From Hypomesus transpacificus (Eukaryota; Chordata; Actinopteri; Osmeriformes; Osmeridae), in NCBI RefSeq assembly GCF_021917145.1, contig NC_061061.1:16116139-16180138 (forward strand): 64,000 nucleotides of DNA, given 5' to 3'. The position numbers and the translations under genes are program-made. How positions within the stretch are numbered: position 1 is the first letter of the stretch; every line of letters starts with the position of its first letter. Below are positions 1 through 12,896 of this stretch, in pieces. Below the pieces are notes generated by a model that saw only the letters and a program-made list of their open reading frames with translations, was not told where the DNA came from and ran no database searches.

Positions 1-57
1 ACCAATAAATAACACAGCATGAATCTGGACAGTGGTTATGTAACGGTATTTTTGCAG

Positions 58-266
58 TTTTCGTAAGCTAGTTCTCACTCTCTCACCACACACACAAAAT
101 CATATGTATAATTAAGCGTTTCACAGTTTTTGGATTTTAATAATTGGTTAATTTGTAACTTACTATAAACTATCCCATAACCTTACCAGTACTTGTTTAT
201 AGTTTATTCACAGATGTCGTACTTCTCCTTCTGGTTTTCCTTATGGCCTTGCCACTACCCTGCTGA
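58..266 (+). CDS. 3' end of an upstream meprin-like gene (partial, last two exons)
   Basis: Only the tail of this gene is inside the window. Positions 58-62 form a putative 5-nt micro-exon (TTTTC) between a TTTTTGCAG acceptor and a GTAAGC donor. The last exon runs 214-266 and reads [16 protein letters not shown] then stop. The sequence matches the 3' ends of genes A (9705-9913) and B (18287-18492) almost base for base, so it is the terminal part of at least one more tandem copy lying to the left. The tail is a short hydrophobic segment with no cytoplasmic residues, as expected for a GPI-anchor signal or a minimal membrane anchor. The micro-exon is inferred from reading-frame logic, not observed in a transcript. 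Confidence 0.6.
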
Positions 267-295
267 CCCATGTCCTGAGACTACAGAGAAACTCG

Positions 296-408
296 GAGTC
301 AGGTGGCTGAGCGGTTAGGGAATCGGGTTAGTAATCAGAAGGTTGCCGGATCGGATCTGTGCAAAATGACGTTGTGTCGTTGGGCAAGGCACTTCACCCT
401 ACTTGCCT
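296..408 (+). repeat. 5' part of a tRNA-derived SINE (upstream copy)
   Basis: Starts GAGTCAGGTGGCTGAGCGG (A-box-like) and continues through GGGCAAGGCACTTCACCC, matching fuller copies at 28400 and 54350. The 3' tail is missing. It sits where gene B has about 0.92 kb of other sequence (18517-19438), so insertion was accompanied by deletion or replacement. Confidence 0.75.
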
Positions 409-1518
409 TTAAAATATTTGTGACATGAATTTATGCAATCACAAGACAAGTTGCTAGACAATATATGTTGCATTCTCATGATAATGATCCATTTTTTAAA
501 TGCCACCACGGAATGATCATAATGTTTGCGAAGGAATCCTCTCCACACGTGAAAACGATAGATGGTTGATTTATCAATTTTGTGTCAGTCAAGTTAGAAC
601 TATTCGAATGTTATTCAAATGTTTCATCTTCTTTTCAACTCTCTCTTATCTGTCAATAACTATATGTATTCAGTATATGATATTCCTGTCTCTGAGATTC
701 ATGGACTACTGTCTGATAATAAATGAGGAATAAGTATTGCGTTTGTTCTCATGTTTTGCTCTCCAACAACACAAGGTGTGTCCACTCTGCATGTCACTGT
801 CACAATCATGTTCCTCCAGATCTTGACTAATAAACTGCATCCAAATCCCCCGATAGAAATATCAAAGGTGTGTGTACAAAGATACTTGTAAGTGGCACTC
901 CGTCTTTGTTCATTATGCCATTAATGGAGCAGGTTTCTAGCAATAAGTATGACGCGACTCAAAATTAGATATAAAAAAACTTATCTTCGGTTAACCTTTA
1001 CTGACAAAATCTATATACAAACAAACATGAATTCCTTTGGTCAAGGAGTAAATCGGTATATTAATAATCTTCGTGGCGTCGTTGTCGGTCAGAAAATGGT
1101 GTTGCTCCGTAACCTGACCATCTCAATTGAACAAGTATAAATTGGTCACATGACCACCCTTCTCCACTGCAATACATTCCACTTCAATCAATGCACTCTA
1201 CAGTCACGAAATTAAACAATATTTCTCCATACATAAACCATGTCTTTACAGATTTAAATAAACAATATTCTAACTATTAATTTATACAACAAACTCTTCA
1301 AATTGGCTCTTACATCCTAGTTAACTTTAGGACAAATTGTTTTCTGATTACCCGGGGGTAGCGATTCATGTACAGAATTAGCTTTCTATTCGGTTGCCAA
1401 AGCTCTTAGACTGTAAATATTTTCATTTCCATTACTCAGTCTCTAGTTGGGCTGTAGCTACTTGTCCCCTCTAGTGACTGTCACTGTGATTGCTGTGGTT
1501 ACAGGTGGTGTGAGTACA

Positions 1519-1600
1519 GCACGGTGGCCGAGCGTTTGGCTGCAGATCAAGAAATTGAGGGTTCAAATGCCCCATGAACGACACATTGCAAGGAATAGTT
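1519..1600 (+). repeat. tRNA-like SINE head
   Basis: GGTGGCCGAGCGTTTGGC resembles a tRNA-Leu/Ser A box and GGGTTCAAATGCCCC a B box. The intervening bases do not fold into a clean cloverleaf by eye, so I call a SINE remnant, not a tRNA gene. The second copy is near 11173-11254 with one change in the A box. Confidence 0.4.
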
Positions 1601-3242
1601 TATAATGATTTAACTTACCCATAACTTACCCATGTTCAAAAGGATGCAGGAAGAATGGACAGTGTGGTCATCAAGGGGCTCCAGCACCTACTAAATAATC
1701 TACAATAAGCACTGGTGGTTCACCTGCCCCATATGAAATATGTTCCTATTACACATTGTCCCTTTTTTTCATATGTAACTCTATGGCCCTCCACTTCAGC
1801 CTGTTGCTGTAAAAGACGTCGATCAGTGTAGGTATTTGCGGCACTTCAAAAATGTTGTCTCAGTATGTAAATTAACCGTCTGATACAACAGACAGGATAC
1901 AGAAAAAATCCCCAATTTAAATATATGTTTCAACACTACAAAGAGAATGAGAAACACTAAAAAGAGAATGTTGTCTGGTGGTTAATTAAGTTGTAAAAAC
2001 ACATTTAACCTATGTAACTTTGCCATTCATCCTTAGTCTGCCTACAGTAGACCTATGTTTATTTGAAAGCTTTTGTAATCTAAAAGATTGTGTATTTAAT
2101 TATAATAGCCTAAGTCAGCCTAGTGGTCTTCCATAAGACATGACATCGGATCTGACTCAGTGATAATGCTCCAACAATTTGTTTTGGTGATCAGCCATCA
2201 GTGATATCAAATTGTGATGTTGCTGCTGTTCATGACGAATAATAATGATGGTAGTGTCAGAATTCAGTGTGTCTTACTAGTACTTAAGGTGAGACATATT
2301 ATCAGTCTAAATAAACATTAAAGCATTTACACTTTTTATGTCCTGCGGTCTATCATGTGCTTAATCTCATCTTCAATGACCAGTCGGAAGCTAAATTTAC
2401 CGTGACCTTCAACAAGTTTGTGGGGTCTACTATAAAGATCTGAAAGGTTTTGTGTGGAACTATAGTAGGCATACACAGGTTCACTATTCACCAACTAACA
2501 CAGGCTTATAGAAAATTTGCCAATTACAAGCTTTTCTTTATATTTTACATAAGAAAGTCTTGGGCGTTTATAGTTGACTAATCTCAGGGCTGTTGAACCG
2601 TGGCGTGTACTGGTTTGCGTTGGAACTCTGTGTCCACAAGTGTAGCCTACCTTTCTCAGGTTGATCATCATCTTAAAACTGACCGAATTAGTCTGAACTT
2701 TGTCAATCTGTAATGACACAGTTTTGTATTTAGAGCAGGTCCAACACATATGTTTTGTGGGTAGTCAAGCTTCTGACATTAGAACCTGTCCTCTTTCCAC
2801 ATGGCTTCCAATGTAAGTGGGAATAATTTTATTACAATTTCTTTATCCAAATGTTTGACTTAGTTATGGCTTATGCGACAGGGTATGTGTACATGCATAA
2901 TGTTTACACACAAAGTGCAAACTGCTGTCTTAAATGACACCACTTTAAATGGACACTTCAGGCTATTTAACAGGACAGGCTGGATCTTGGTGTTTAGACC
3001 GGCATACCTCCCATCTCCACATCACAGTTTTGTTACGGTTGTCAGTGACACAATCTATGAGTTAACCACAAAATGCACAGTCTCTATGGATCATAGTCCG
3101 CTGTTAGCGCTGACAAGTGGCAGGATTAAACAGATTGGGAGGAAAATTGAATATAAACCAGTAACAGAGCCAGAAGGATAACTTCTCATTGCTCATCTTT
3201 CAGATGCTCCAGAACTATCCTCTGTCAGAATCAATACAGACA

Positions 3243-6200
3243 ATGTCTGTGTTCCTGTTACTCCTGGTTGCTCTGAAACAGATATGTGCTATGGTAAGAC
3301 ATGGTCTCACTCTATTCATAATTTACTTTAGTAGTTCATTGGTTCCATCAGCGTGCAGGTGGATTATAGTTATGCATTTGTACTGAATGTGATGTCCCTT
3401 TTGAGTTCATCAGTGTTCATGGTGTCGGTGTGTTTTGCATGTTTCACAGCCAACAGCTTCAATAGGAGGTACAGTAGCCAATAACAATGTATTGAATCAA
3501 AAAGTTTTAGACTAACACAGGTTGTAACATAATCAAAACATCATGGTTTGTCGGGCTAACAATGCGTCAGTGGGCTACTTGCGGTTTTTCTGATTCTTTA
3601 CATTATTTTAGAGATCAAAGACAATGACTAATGCCCAAGGCCCCGTTAAAACTTGGTTTTAAAATGCGGTTGGGTGATCCGAACACAAGTGGGCAGCCGA
3701 GATATTCCCCTTCACACCTGCTGTGTGTAGTTTAGTTTACGAAAGACACATCACTGGCAAGCTAAGAAAACAAAGGTTTCAAGAATTTGTATGGGCTAGG
3801 TTACTACAATTGTTGAGATTGACAGGGCAAAGTAATTTGCTACATGCAAATGACCGTTTACACCATTTTTTTTAAGACCTCGCAGGTGTTTTTTACTCTA
3901 CAGGTTTTTGGGGCCCAAGACGAAGCATTTTAAAACCAAGTAGGCTAAACGGGGTCTTAGCTATATTACTGTACCAACGACACGGTAACTCTGAACTCTC
4001 ACACTCACCCTATTAGACGAGAAATTAATCCAAGTGGATAATACTTTTTTTTCACACTCTTTCTCTGTAGACGTTGACGGAAAGGAGAATGAAATATACC
4101 TGGACATTTATGATATCAACAAAGGTAAATGTCAGAGAACTAACTGTGCGTAGGAAAAAACAATGCCTTCCAAACTCCCGGCTTGTGACACAGTGAATGG
4201 CATTTCCAACACTTAGGTCTTGATCTGCATGAGGGTGACATACTGCTGAAGTCTGTAAGTAGGCCTATATGTTTTTGTCATGTAGCTTTATAAATCCTGG
4301 TAAACTATGAGCCTATGATCGTGCTGCCAGACAGAGCAATCGACAAAACACTGATTTGGCACTTCAGTTGTTGTCCCAAAGAGCTCTAAGGAATTAGTTT
4401 GTGTTCCATATGACGTGTGTTTCTTCGCAGGAACATTTAAGGAACGTCATTCTGGGGGACCAGTACCGATGGGACATCCCAGTCCCCTATGTTTTGGACC
4501 CTAGTCTCGGTAAGGCATCTGAAATGGTTCTCTGTGTAGGTTAATCACGGACATTGTTTTCCTAACGTGACGCCCCATGTTTTGTGATTCATCTTTCCCA
4601 GCTTAAAGATGTGTTATTGAGTTATTATCTGAATAAGAGCGTCTGTTAAATGACTAAATGTATTGTATGGATAGACGTCAATGCAAAAGGAGTGATCCTA
4701 CGAGCCATGGAGCAGATTCGCCTGAGAACATGCGTGGACTTCAAACCTCGCGACACTGAGCCCAACTACATCTCCGTGGTCAAGAACGAGGGGTAGGATG
4801 CCGGCAGGGCCGTAACTACCATTGAGGACACCGAGGTCGTGTCCTCGGTATTTTTTTTCGTATTTCTGTTTTTTTTTTTTGCTTAAATCGTGGTATATAA
4901 ACTCAAAATAAAGTACACGTGAAACTGACTGCAGGACGATGATCTTGGTATCCCACAAACCGTAACGTGATTTTATACTTGAAGAGCCGAGTAGCTCAAG
5001 AGTTTGGACATATGTGCTGCGCGTCATCAACAAAACGTACTGTCGTTATGGTAACCACCAAACACAAGTCGGACGCTGATGTTACCGCCATAGACATACC
5101 GCTACTGTTAGTGAATAGCCTATGTTAGTTACAGTCACTGGAAGAGGAGCGCAGCAAACTAAACATGTAGGTTAAGAGAAGTTTAAGTGGCAGATGGCTG
5201 TGAGAAGAAAGATTCATTTTCATGTGGAAATATTGTATTGCAGCAGCGTACTACTCAGATAAGGAAACATCAAATCAAAGTTTGGTTAACTCCGTCAGTA
5301 CCGGTTGTCAATCAATTTCCACCGGTTGAATCAACATTCATTTTGCGATTGATATGATATGTCATTGATGTGATTGATTGAAAATGAAATTCAGTGGCAA
5401 TTGGGAAATATCAAACTGACTCGCTATCGCTCGGTCGATACGTTCCAGCCTCAGTTTGATATTTCCCGGCATGACCGAACGGTCGAGGTTAGTAAGTAGT
5501 TTATTATATGGCAATTTTAGATTCTTTTCATTTTGTAAACGAAAATAAATGGTACCTTTAGGCTAATTGTAGCTAGCTCTTAAGTCTTCTCACGGTGTGT
5601 TTCATGTGTTGCCAAGCAACTCATTACTTTTGATAGAAAGCGGACAACATGGTTCTGCTAAAATGGCTTTAATTTCATCACAAAATAACGACACAAGTGA
5701 TTCAAAGAGTCTGGTCTTCATCCTCACTTTCGATGACAAAGCTTTTCAGCATCATCTGGATAGTAAAACTCAGCAGCTGACTCGTCGATATCGCTCATTT
5801 TGAAGCTGACGTCAGAGGGCAATACGGATCCGTATTGACCGGCGAGGAGGGCAACACGCTGGGGTGACTACCCGTTATCCAATCAAAACGCTCGTACCGT
5901 CGTTGCCATATAATAATAATTTAAAAAAAATTGTGGTAACTTGCCCTTACTTCATGAGTCCCATAAAGGTCCTTCAAAAAGCCTCAGAATGCCCCATGTT
6001 TACCTCAAAATTTCAAAAGCTCCACACCGCCCCATATTCAAATGTCATAATGATGATGTTTTTGCTCCTTAAGACTCAATAAGAGAAAATGGCCATATTT
6101 AAATAATGTAATTTAAAAAAATTCCGGGGGAGCATGCCCCCGAACCCGCCTAGAAGTTCTGACTCATGACCTCAGTATTTTTTGGGGCCTGCGTACGGCC

Positions 6201-9200
6201 CTGGATGCCGGTACCTGTCAAATAAGTTTGATATATTCTGTTTCCCTCCCTTCCTGATGACTTTGTTTGGTTTTCCTAAGATGTTATTCCTACGTTGGTA
6301 ATCAACAATGGGGCAGCCAAACCTTGTCGATTGGTCAGTGGTGCGACCAGCATGCCATTGTGGAGCATGAGTTCCTCCACGCTCTGGGATTATGGCACGA
6401 GCAGTCCAGATACGACAGAGATGACTATGTGTCTATCATCTGGGACCACATTGAAAAAGGTGTCTATTCTTTCCAGTTCTAGAATTTAGTGTTTCACTTC
6501 CAGCGCGGAAGAAATGGTTATATTTCTTACAATAACTAAAAAACATTTAAACATCTCACTATTCAGAAATGCAGCACAATTTTGTCAAACAACTTGCAAG
6601 TCAAACCACCACCCTGGGAACTCTATATGACTACAACTCAGTGATGCACTATGGAAAAGATGCCTTTACCAACGGCAACGGATCCACCATCATCACTCTT
6701 CAGCCCGAGTTCCAGGATGTGATTGGCCAACGCCTGGAAATGAGCCCCAACGACGTCCTGAAGATAAACCTGCTTTATAATTGCAGTACGCTAAGTTACA
6801 TATTTAGATTTAATCAGTCAAATTACTGCTGAACATGGTAATGTTAGCGTCATTAGGTCATAAAAATACGAATACACTATATGAGCATTGCAGAAGTGTA
6901 TCCAATAGAGTTTTAAACAATGGAGAATTGTGGTGCGCTTGGAGTGCCTTGGCAGTTTACCTTGGTCACCATTCACCATGGATCCCCTGGTGTGTTGGCT
7001 GATTGTGAGCAGTGCTCTTTTTTTCATCATGAAGCATCTGCAGTTACCTTCATGGAGTCCTGCAGTTTTGAAAACAGTATGTGTAGCATGACCCTTTGTG
7101 CCAGGGGCAATGCCAGCTGGGAGAGGGTTAGCAGTGCCCAGGGTGGGCCTGCTTCAGATCACACCCATCAGGGGGCGCTAGAGGGTAGGTCAGCGAGAAC
7201 AAATAAATGAAAATACTTACACCATTTTTATACTTCTGTGGGGCCTCATATTAAAGTACTGTCCTTTGCAGCCAGAGCAGACATGCCTGGATACAATTCT
7301 TCTCTCTACAATAGTAAGAATTATTTTATAATAGATATATATTTTTTTAATTATACTCTATCTCACAAATATTGCTCCAAATGTTATGGATAACAGCATA
7401 CCCTATTGGATGGGTCAGTTATTTACAAAATAATTTGATCCGACAAAATGATTCGACCCTTTCTCTGCCAAACTATTGATTTTACTTTATATGTTTTACA
7501 GAGACAAACCCTGTTCTTGAAAACAAGACCTCAACGCATCAAAATGGTGAGTCAAATTGGTTTATTAAGATGTATTACACATTAATACTGAGTTATGAAG
7601 CTGACTTCTTTTTGCAGATAGCGTCGGCTATTTCATGCACTACAGCACGGCTTTGGTCAGAGAGGGAGAGGGAGCCAAGATGCAGAGCAGGACTATGATG
7701 CCTGTCAGGTCATTCCAGTGTCTACAGTTCTACTACTTTCACAGCGGGGGTACCCAAGACCTGCTCAACATCTGGATCAGGGAATACAGAGATGGTCCAA
7801 ATGAAGCCATCCAGCTCATGGGCCAGATCACAGGTGAGGAGAATGTTGAATGTCTTTGAAGTCCTGCTAAGTTAAATGGTTTTGCGATTCGGTTTCTTTA
7901 GTCATTCCTCTCTGTCTCTCTTGTTCCCAACCGACTTCTCTTTCGATCTTTCCCTCTCTCCAAACCTTGCTACTCTCCCAGGTCCACCATCAAACCACTG
8001 GCAGCTGCACCACGTGCCTCTGAACGCCACCAAAAGCTTCCAAGTGGAGTTGGAAGTGCTTAAAGGAGCAGGAAGTTCTACCGGAGGCTTTGCCATCGAC
8101 GACATCAACCTTTCAGAGACCGAGTGTCCCCATCACGTGTGGCAAATCCCAAACTTCGATCGCGTCCTGACAACGAGTGAGGAGGGCACCATTCTGCTTA
8201 GTCCAAGGTTCTACTCTGCGGAGGGCTACGGGATCCAGTTGCTCATAAAACTCAACTCCGACTACTTTGGGCTCTACTTCCACCTGGTGTCCGGTCTCTA
8301 TGACGACCAGCTCCAGTGGCCTTGTGTTTGGAGGCAGGTGACTGTCCAGGTCCTGGACCAGAACCCTCAGATCCAACAGCGCATGTCCAAGCAGATTAGC
8401 ATCGCCACCGACCCCGAACGCACTTTTACTACCAGTATGTACAAAAGATGTGTCTGACTTCACAGTTGGTTGAACACACACAAGACACTAGAAAATCAAT
8501 CAAGTATTAATGTTGTTCTGAGTGCTTGAAACAATACCAAAGTTGTACGTTGTTCTTTTGAAATAAGTATTTTTGCCCGTATTGTATATTAACACAAATG
8601 TTTGCCTTTCTCTTCTCCAACATAACATCAAGGCAAAGGCGATACATTGTTTTACTGGGACAAACCCCAAAAGTTTGGATTTCAGCTTCTTGACTCCAGC
8701 ACTGACTCCTTTTACTACGCCGGCCCTACCCTTGGCTATCGTAACGTCCTGTCTTACAATGCACTCTGGTCAGGAAGCTACATGAAGGGAGGCGATGTCT
8801 TCTTTCTACTAAGTTTTGATGGTAGGCATCTTCATCTGAGCATGCTTCAAAATTTTGAGCGGGATTTGTCATAAACCATCCTGTCAGTTTATGTCCCCTG
8901 TGTGTTTCCATGGTGAAGGAGTGGTGACTAATTCATTGTCTTTTGTGCTGTCTGGACACGTTAAATTGTCACATATTACATGTCACTCTGCTATCCCTAT
9001 GAATCAATAACCTTTAACGGCAGGTATTCTGTGTAATCCAGCAGGTAAGTTGGTTTATAACACGGTCATGTACACCGTTTCTTTACTGTTTAGATTCAAA
9101 CCACGGTACTCATCTTGAAAATACACCTTTGGACTGGGACTGAGTTAGCTGCACTGTGAAAACTATAAATAACATGTGACTGGCACATTTTGTATACCAG

Positions 9201-9913
9201 ACATATCAAGTCTTCATATGAACCAGTCAGATCTTCCCAATCCTGTATCATCAACAACAACATCAGCTACTGAGGCAGTAACATCATCTATAACCAGGTA
9301 TGTTTGCTCTCTTGTTTGACGCTGTTAGACTCTAGAAATGTGTGAGTCGACTACAAAACTATTTCTAAATGACAATAGTCACTCTAAGTAGACTATGTAC
9401 AGTGAAATCTTTAGGTTTGAAGACAAGACACACATTTGTAGGTTGACACATTGAGATGGCTCACCAACTATTTCACTTGTTTGACAGTGGCATCACTGGG
9501 ACTCAGGCAGTAACATCATCAGCAGCCAGGTATGTCTCCTGTCTGGTTTTAATGTGCAAGTTGATAACATTATTCTTATAGTAAAACCAGAAACCAATTT
9601 TGTCAAACAGATGATCAAAATATGTATTGGACTAGGTCATGTTAAACACCAATAAATAACACAGCATGAATCTGGACAGTGGTTATGTAACGGTATTTTT
9701 GCAGTTTTCGTAAGCTAGTTCTCACTCTCTCACCACACACACAAAATCATATGTATAATTAAGCGTTTCACAGTTTTTGGATTTTAATAATTGGTTAATT
9801 TGTAACTTACTATAAACTATCCCATAACCTTACCAGTACTTGTTTATAGTTTATTCACAGATGTCGTACTTCTCCTTCTGGTTTTCCTTATGGCCTTGCC
9901 ACTACCCTGCTGA
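3243..9913 (+). CDS. Meprin-like astacin metalloprotease, tandem copy A (19 coding exons, 689 aa)
   Basis: Secreted or cell-surface zinc endopeptidase of the astacin/meprin family. Exons: 3243-3293, 3450-3468, 4071-4124, 4217-4254, 4431-4509, 4675-4792, 6281-6459, 6567-6785, 7035-7184, 7272-7313, 7502-7546, 7618-7833, 7982-8434, 8633-8821, 9024-9044, 9201-9297, 9488-9529, 9705-9709, 9861-9913. They sum to 2070 nt in one open frame. Signal peptide [17 protein letters not shown]; propeptide with HEGDIL (the aspartate-switch region, lacking the usual Phe); astacin domain from about residue 82 with [19 protein letters not shown] at 149 and Met-turn SVMHY at 204-208; MAM about 253-450; MATH about 452-617; Ser/Thr stalk; hydrophobic C-terminus. 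Zinc ligands are intact. There is no EGF module. Oddities are two mini-exons (7272-7313, 7502-7546) inside MAM, a hAT insertion in intron 6, and a fused stalk exon 9201-9297. Calling it meprin alpha or beta would be guesswork. Confidence 0.88.
4797..6211. mobile_element. Non-autonomous hAT-type DNA transposon (1399 bp) in intron 6 of gene A
   Basis: Element body 4805-6203, flanked by the 8-bp target-site duplication GATGCCGG (4797-4804 and 6204-6211). The ends are inverted: CAGGGCCGTA on the left and TACGGCCCTG on the right. Gene B carries the uninterrupted empty site at about 14452, so the insertion is directly visible by comparison. The 8-bp duplication and CAG...CTG ends fit the hAT superfamily. 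I see no transposase coding inside. A short internal hairpin lies at 5401-5466 (arms around AAATATCAAACTGA). Confidence 0.9.
9705..9709 (+). other. Predicted 5-nt coding micro-exon of gene A
   Basis: TTTTC lies between acceptor TTTTTGCAG and donor GTAAGC. The previous exon ends in phase 2 and the last exon is hydrophobic and open only in phase 1. Inserting these 5 nt converts phase 2 to phase 1 and gives S-F-H before [16 protein letters not shown]. Skipping it would read a non-hydrophobic frame. Same arrangement at 58-62 and 18287-18291. Confidence 0.55.
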
Positions 9914-12896
9914 CCCATGTCCTGAGACTACAGAGAAACTCGGAGTCAGGTGGCTGAGCGGTTAGGGAATCGGGTTAGTAATCAGAAGGTTGCCGGATCG
10001 GATCTGTGCAAAATGACGTTGTGTCGTTGGGCAAGGCACTTCACCCTACTTGCCTTTAAAATATTTGTGACATGAATTTATGCAATCACAAGACAAGTTG
10101 CTAGACAATATCTGTTGCATTCTCATGATAATGATCAATTTTTTAAATGCCACCACGGAATGATCATAATGTTTGCGAAGGAATTCTCTCCACACGTGAA
10201 AACGATAGATGGTTGACAAACTGCCACCTACTAAAATTTTGTGTCAGTCAAGTTAGAACTATTCGAATGTTATTCAAATGTTTCATCTTTTCAAATCTCT
10301 TATTTGTCAATAACTATATGTATTCAGTATATGATATTCCTGTCTCTGAGATTCATGGACTACTGTCTGATAATAAATGAGGAATAAGTATTGCGTTTGT
10401 TCTCATGTTTTGCTCTCCAACAACACAAGGTGTGTCCACTCTGCATGTCACTGTCACAATCATGTTCCTCCAGATCTTGACTAATAAACTGCATCCAAAT
10501 CCCCCGATAGAAATATCAAAGGTGTGTGTACAAAGATACTTGTAAGTGGCACTCCGTCTTTGTTCATTATGCCATTAATGGAGCAGGTTTCTAGCAATAA
10601 GTATGACGCGACTCAAAATTCGATATAAAAAAACTTATCTTCGGTTAACCTTTACTGACAAAATCTATATACAAACAAACATGAATTCCTTTGGTCAAGG
10701 AGTAAATCGGTATATTAATAATCTTCGTGGTGTCGTTGTCGGTCAGAAAATGGTGTTGCTCCGTAACCTGACCATCTCAATTGAACAAGTATAAATTGGT
10801 CACATGACCACCCTTCTCCATTGCAATACATTCCACTTCAATCAATGCACTCTACAGTCACGAAATTAAACAATATTTCTCCATACATAAACCATGTCTT
10901 TACAGATTTAAATAAACAATATTCTAACTATTAATTTATACAACAAACTCTTCAAATTGGCTCTTACATCCTAGTTAACTTTAGGACAAATTGTTTTCTG
11001 ATTACCCGGGGGTAGCGATTCATGTACAGAATTAGCTTTCTATTCGGTTGCCAAAGCTCTTAGACTGTAAATATTTTCATTTCCATTACTCAGTCTCTAG
11101 TTGGGCTGTAGCTACTTGTCCCCTCTAGTGACTGTCACTGTGATTGCTGTGGTTACAGGTGGTGTGAGTACAGCACGGTGGCAGAGCGTTTGGCTGCAGA
11201 TCAAGAAATTGAGGGTTCAAATGCCCCATGAACGACACATTGCAAGGAATAGTTTATAATGATTTAACTTACCCATAACTTACCCATGTTCAAAAGGATG
11301 CAGGAAGAATGGACAGTGTGGTCATCAAGGGGCTCCAGCACCTACTAAATAATCTACAATAAGCACTGGTGGTTCACCTGCCCCATATGAAATATGTTCC
11401 TATTACACATTGTCCCTTTTTTTCATATGTAACTCTATGGCCCTCCACTTCAGCCTGTTGCTGTAAAAGACGTCGATCAGTGTAGGTATTTGCGGCACTT
11501 CAAAAATGTTGTCTCAGTATGTAAATTAACCGTCTGATACAACAGACAGGATACAGAAAAAATCCCCAATTTAAATATATGTTTCAACACTACAAAGAGA
11601 ATGAGAAACACTAAAAAGAGAATGTTGTCTGGTGGTTAATTAAGTTGTAAAAACACATTTAACCTATGTAACTTTGCCATTCATCCTTAGTCTGCCTACA
11701 GTAGACCTATGTTTATTTGAAAGCTTTTGTAATCTAAAAGATTGTGTATTTAATTATAATAGCCTAAGTCAGCCTAGTGGTCTTCCATAAGACATGACAT
11801 CGGATCTGACTCAGTGATAATGCTCCAACAATTTGTTTTGGTGATCAGCCATCAGTGATATCAAATTGTGATGTTGCTGCTGTTCATGACGAATAATAAT
11901 GATGGTAGTGTCAGAATTCAGTGTGTCTTACTAGTACTTAAGGTGAGACATATTATCAGTCTAAATAAACATTAAAGCATTTACACTTTTTATGTCCTGC
12001 GGTCTATCATGTGCTTAATCTCATCTTCAATGACCAGTCGGAAGCTAAATTTACCGTGACCTGCAACAAGTTTGTGGGGTCTACTATAAAGATCTGAGAG
12101 GTTTTGTGTGGAACTATAGTAGGCATACACAGGTTCACTATTCACCAACTAACACAGGCTTATAGAAAATTTGCCAATTACAAGCTTTTCTTTATATTTT
12201 ACATAAGAAAGTCTTGGGCGTTTATAGTTGACTAATCTCAGGGCTGTTGAACCGTGGCGTGTACTGGTTTGCGTTGGAACTCTGTGTCCACAAGTGTAGC
12301 CTACCTTTCTCAGGTTGATCATCATCTTAAAACTGACCGAATTAGTCTGAACTTTGTCAATCTGTAATGACACAGTTTTGTATTTAGAGCAGGTCCAACA
12401 CATATGTTTTGTGGGTAGTCAAGCTTCTGACATTAGAACCTGTCCTCTTTCCACATGGCTTCCAATGTAAGTGGGAATAATTTTATTACAATTTCTTTAT
12501 CCAAATGTTTGACTTAGTTATGGCTTATGCGACAGGGTATGTGTACATGCATAATGTTTACACACAAAGTGCAAACTGCTGTCTTAAATGACACCACTTT
12601 AAATGGACACTTCAGGCTATTTAACAGGACAGGCTGGATCTTGGTGTTTAGACTGGCATACCTCCCATCTCCACATCACAGTTTTGTTACGGTTGTCAGT
12701 GACACAATCTATGAGTTAACCACAAAATGCACAGTCTCTATAGATCATAGTCCGCTGTTAGCGCTGACAAGTGGCAGGATTAAACAGATTGGGAGGAAAA
12801 TTGAATATAAACCAGTAACAGAGCCAGAAGGATAACTTCTCATTGCTCATCTTCCAGATGCTCCAGAACTATCCTCTGTCAGAATCAATACAGACA
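9914..12896. other. Intergenic region between genes A and B (tandem duplicate of 267-3242)
   Basis: Near-identical to the stretch upstream of gene A, with scattered single-base differences. Holds the gene A 3' UTR (possible AATAAA at 10365-10370), the truncated SINE and the tRNA-like remnant. No independent gene seen. Confidence 0.6.
9943..10055 (+). repeat. 5' part of a tRNA-derived SINE (copy A)
   Basis: Same truncated SINE as at 296-408, carried along in the tandem duplication. It joins at the same base to AAAATATTTGTGACATG, showing that both derive from one event. Confidence 0.75.

Larger units (their letters stand above)
267..3242. other. Intergenic region between the upstream copy and gene A
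   Basis: Contains the 3' UTR of the upstream copy with a possible poly(A) signal AATAAA at 718-723, a truncated SINE (296-408) and a tRNA-like segment near 1519-1600. The 5' UTR of gene A ends at an acceptor CATCTTTCAG just before 3205. I see no convincing gene. It is repeated almost identically at 9914-12896. Confidence 0.6.

Noticed and set aside
2873..3181. 102-codon frame repeated at 12527-12835
   Set aside because: Both copies belong to the recent duplication, so identity carries no coding evidence; no homology, signal or splice context recognised.
5597..6082. Two short frames within the hAT element
   Set aside because: No transposase motif; the element appears non-autonomous.
6295..6489. 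64-codon frame overlapping the zinc-site exon (also at 14543)
   Set aside because: Out-of-frame shadow of the exon encoding HEFLHALG.
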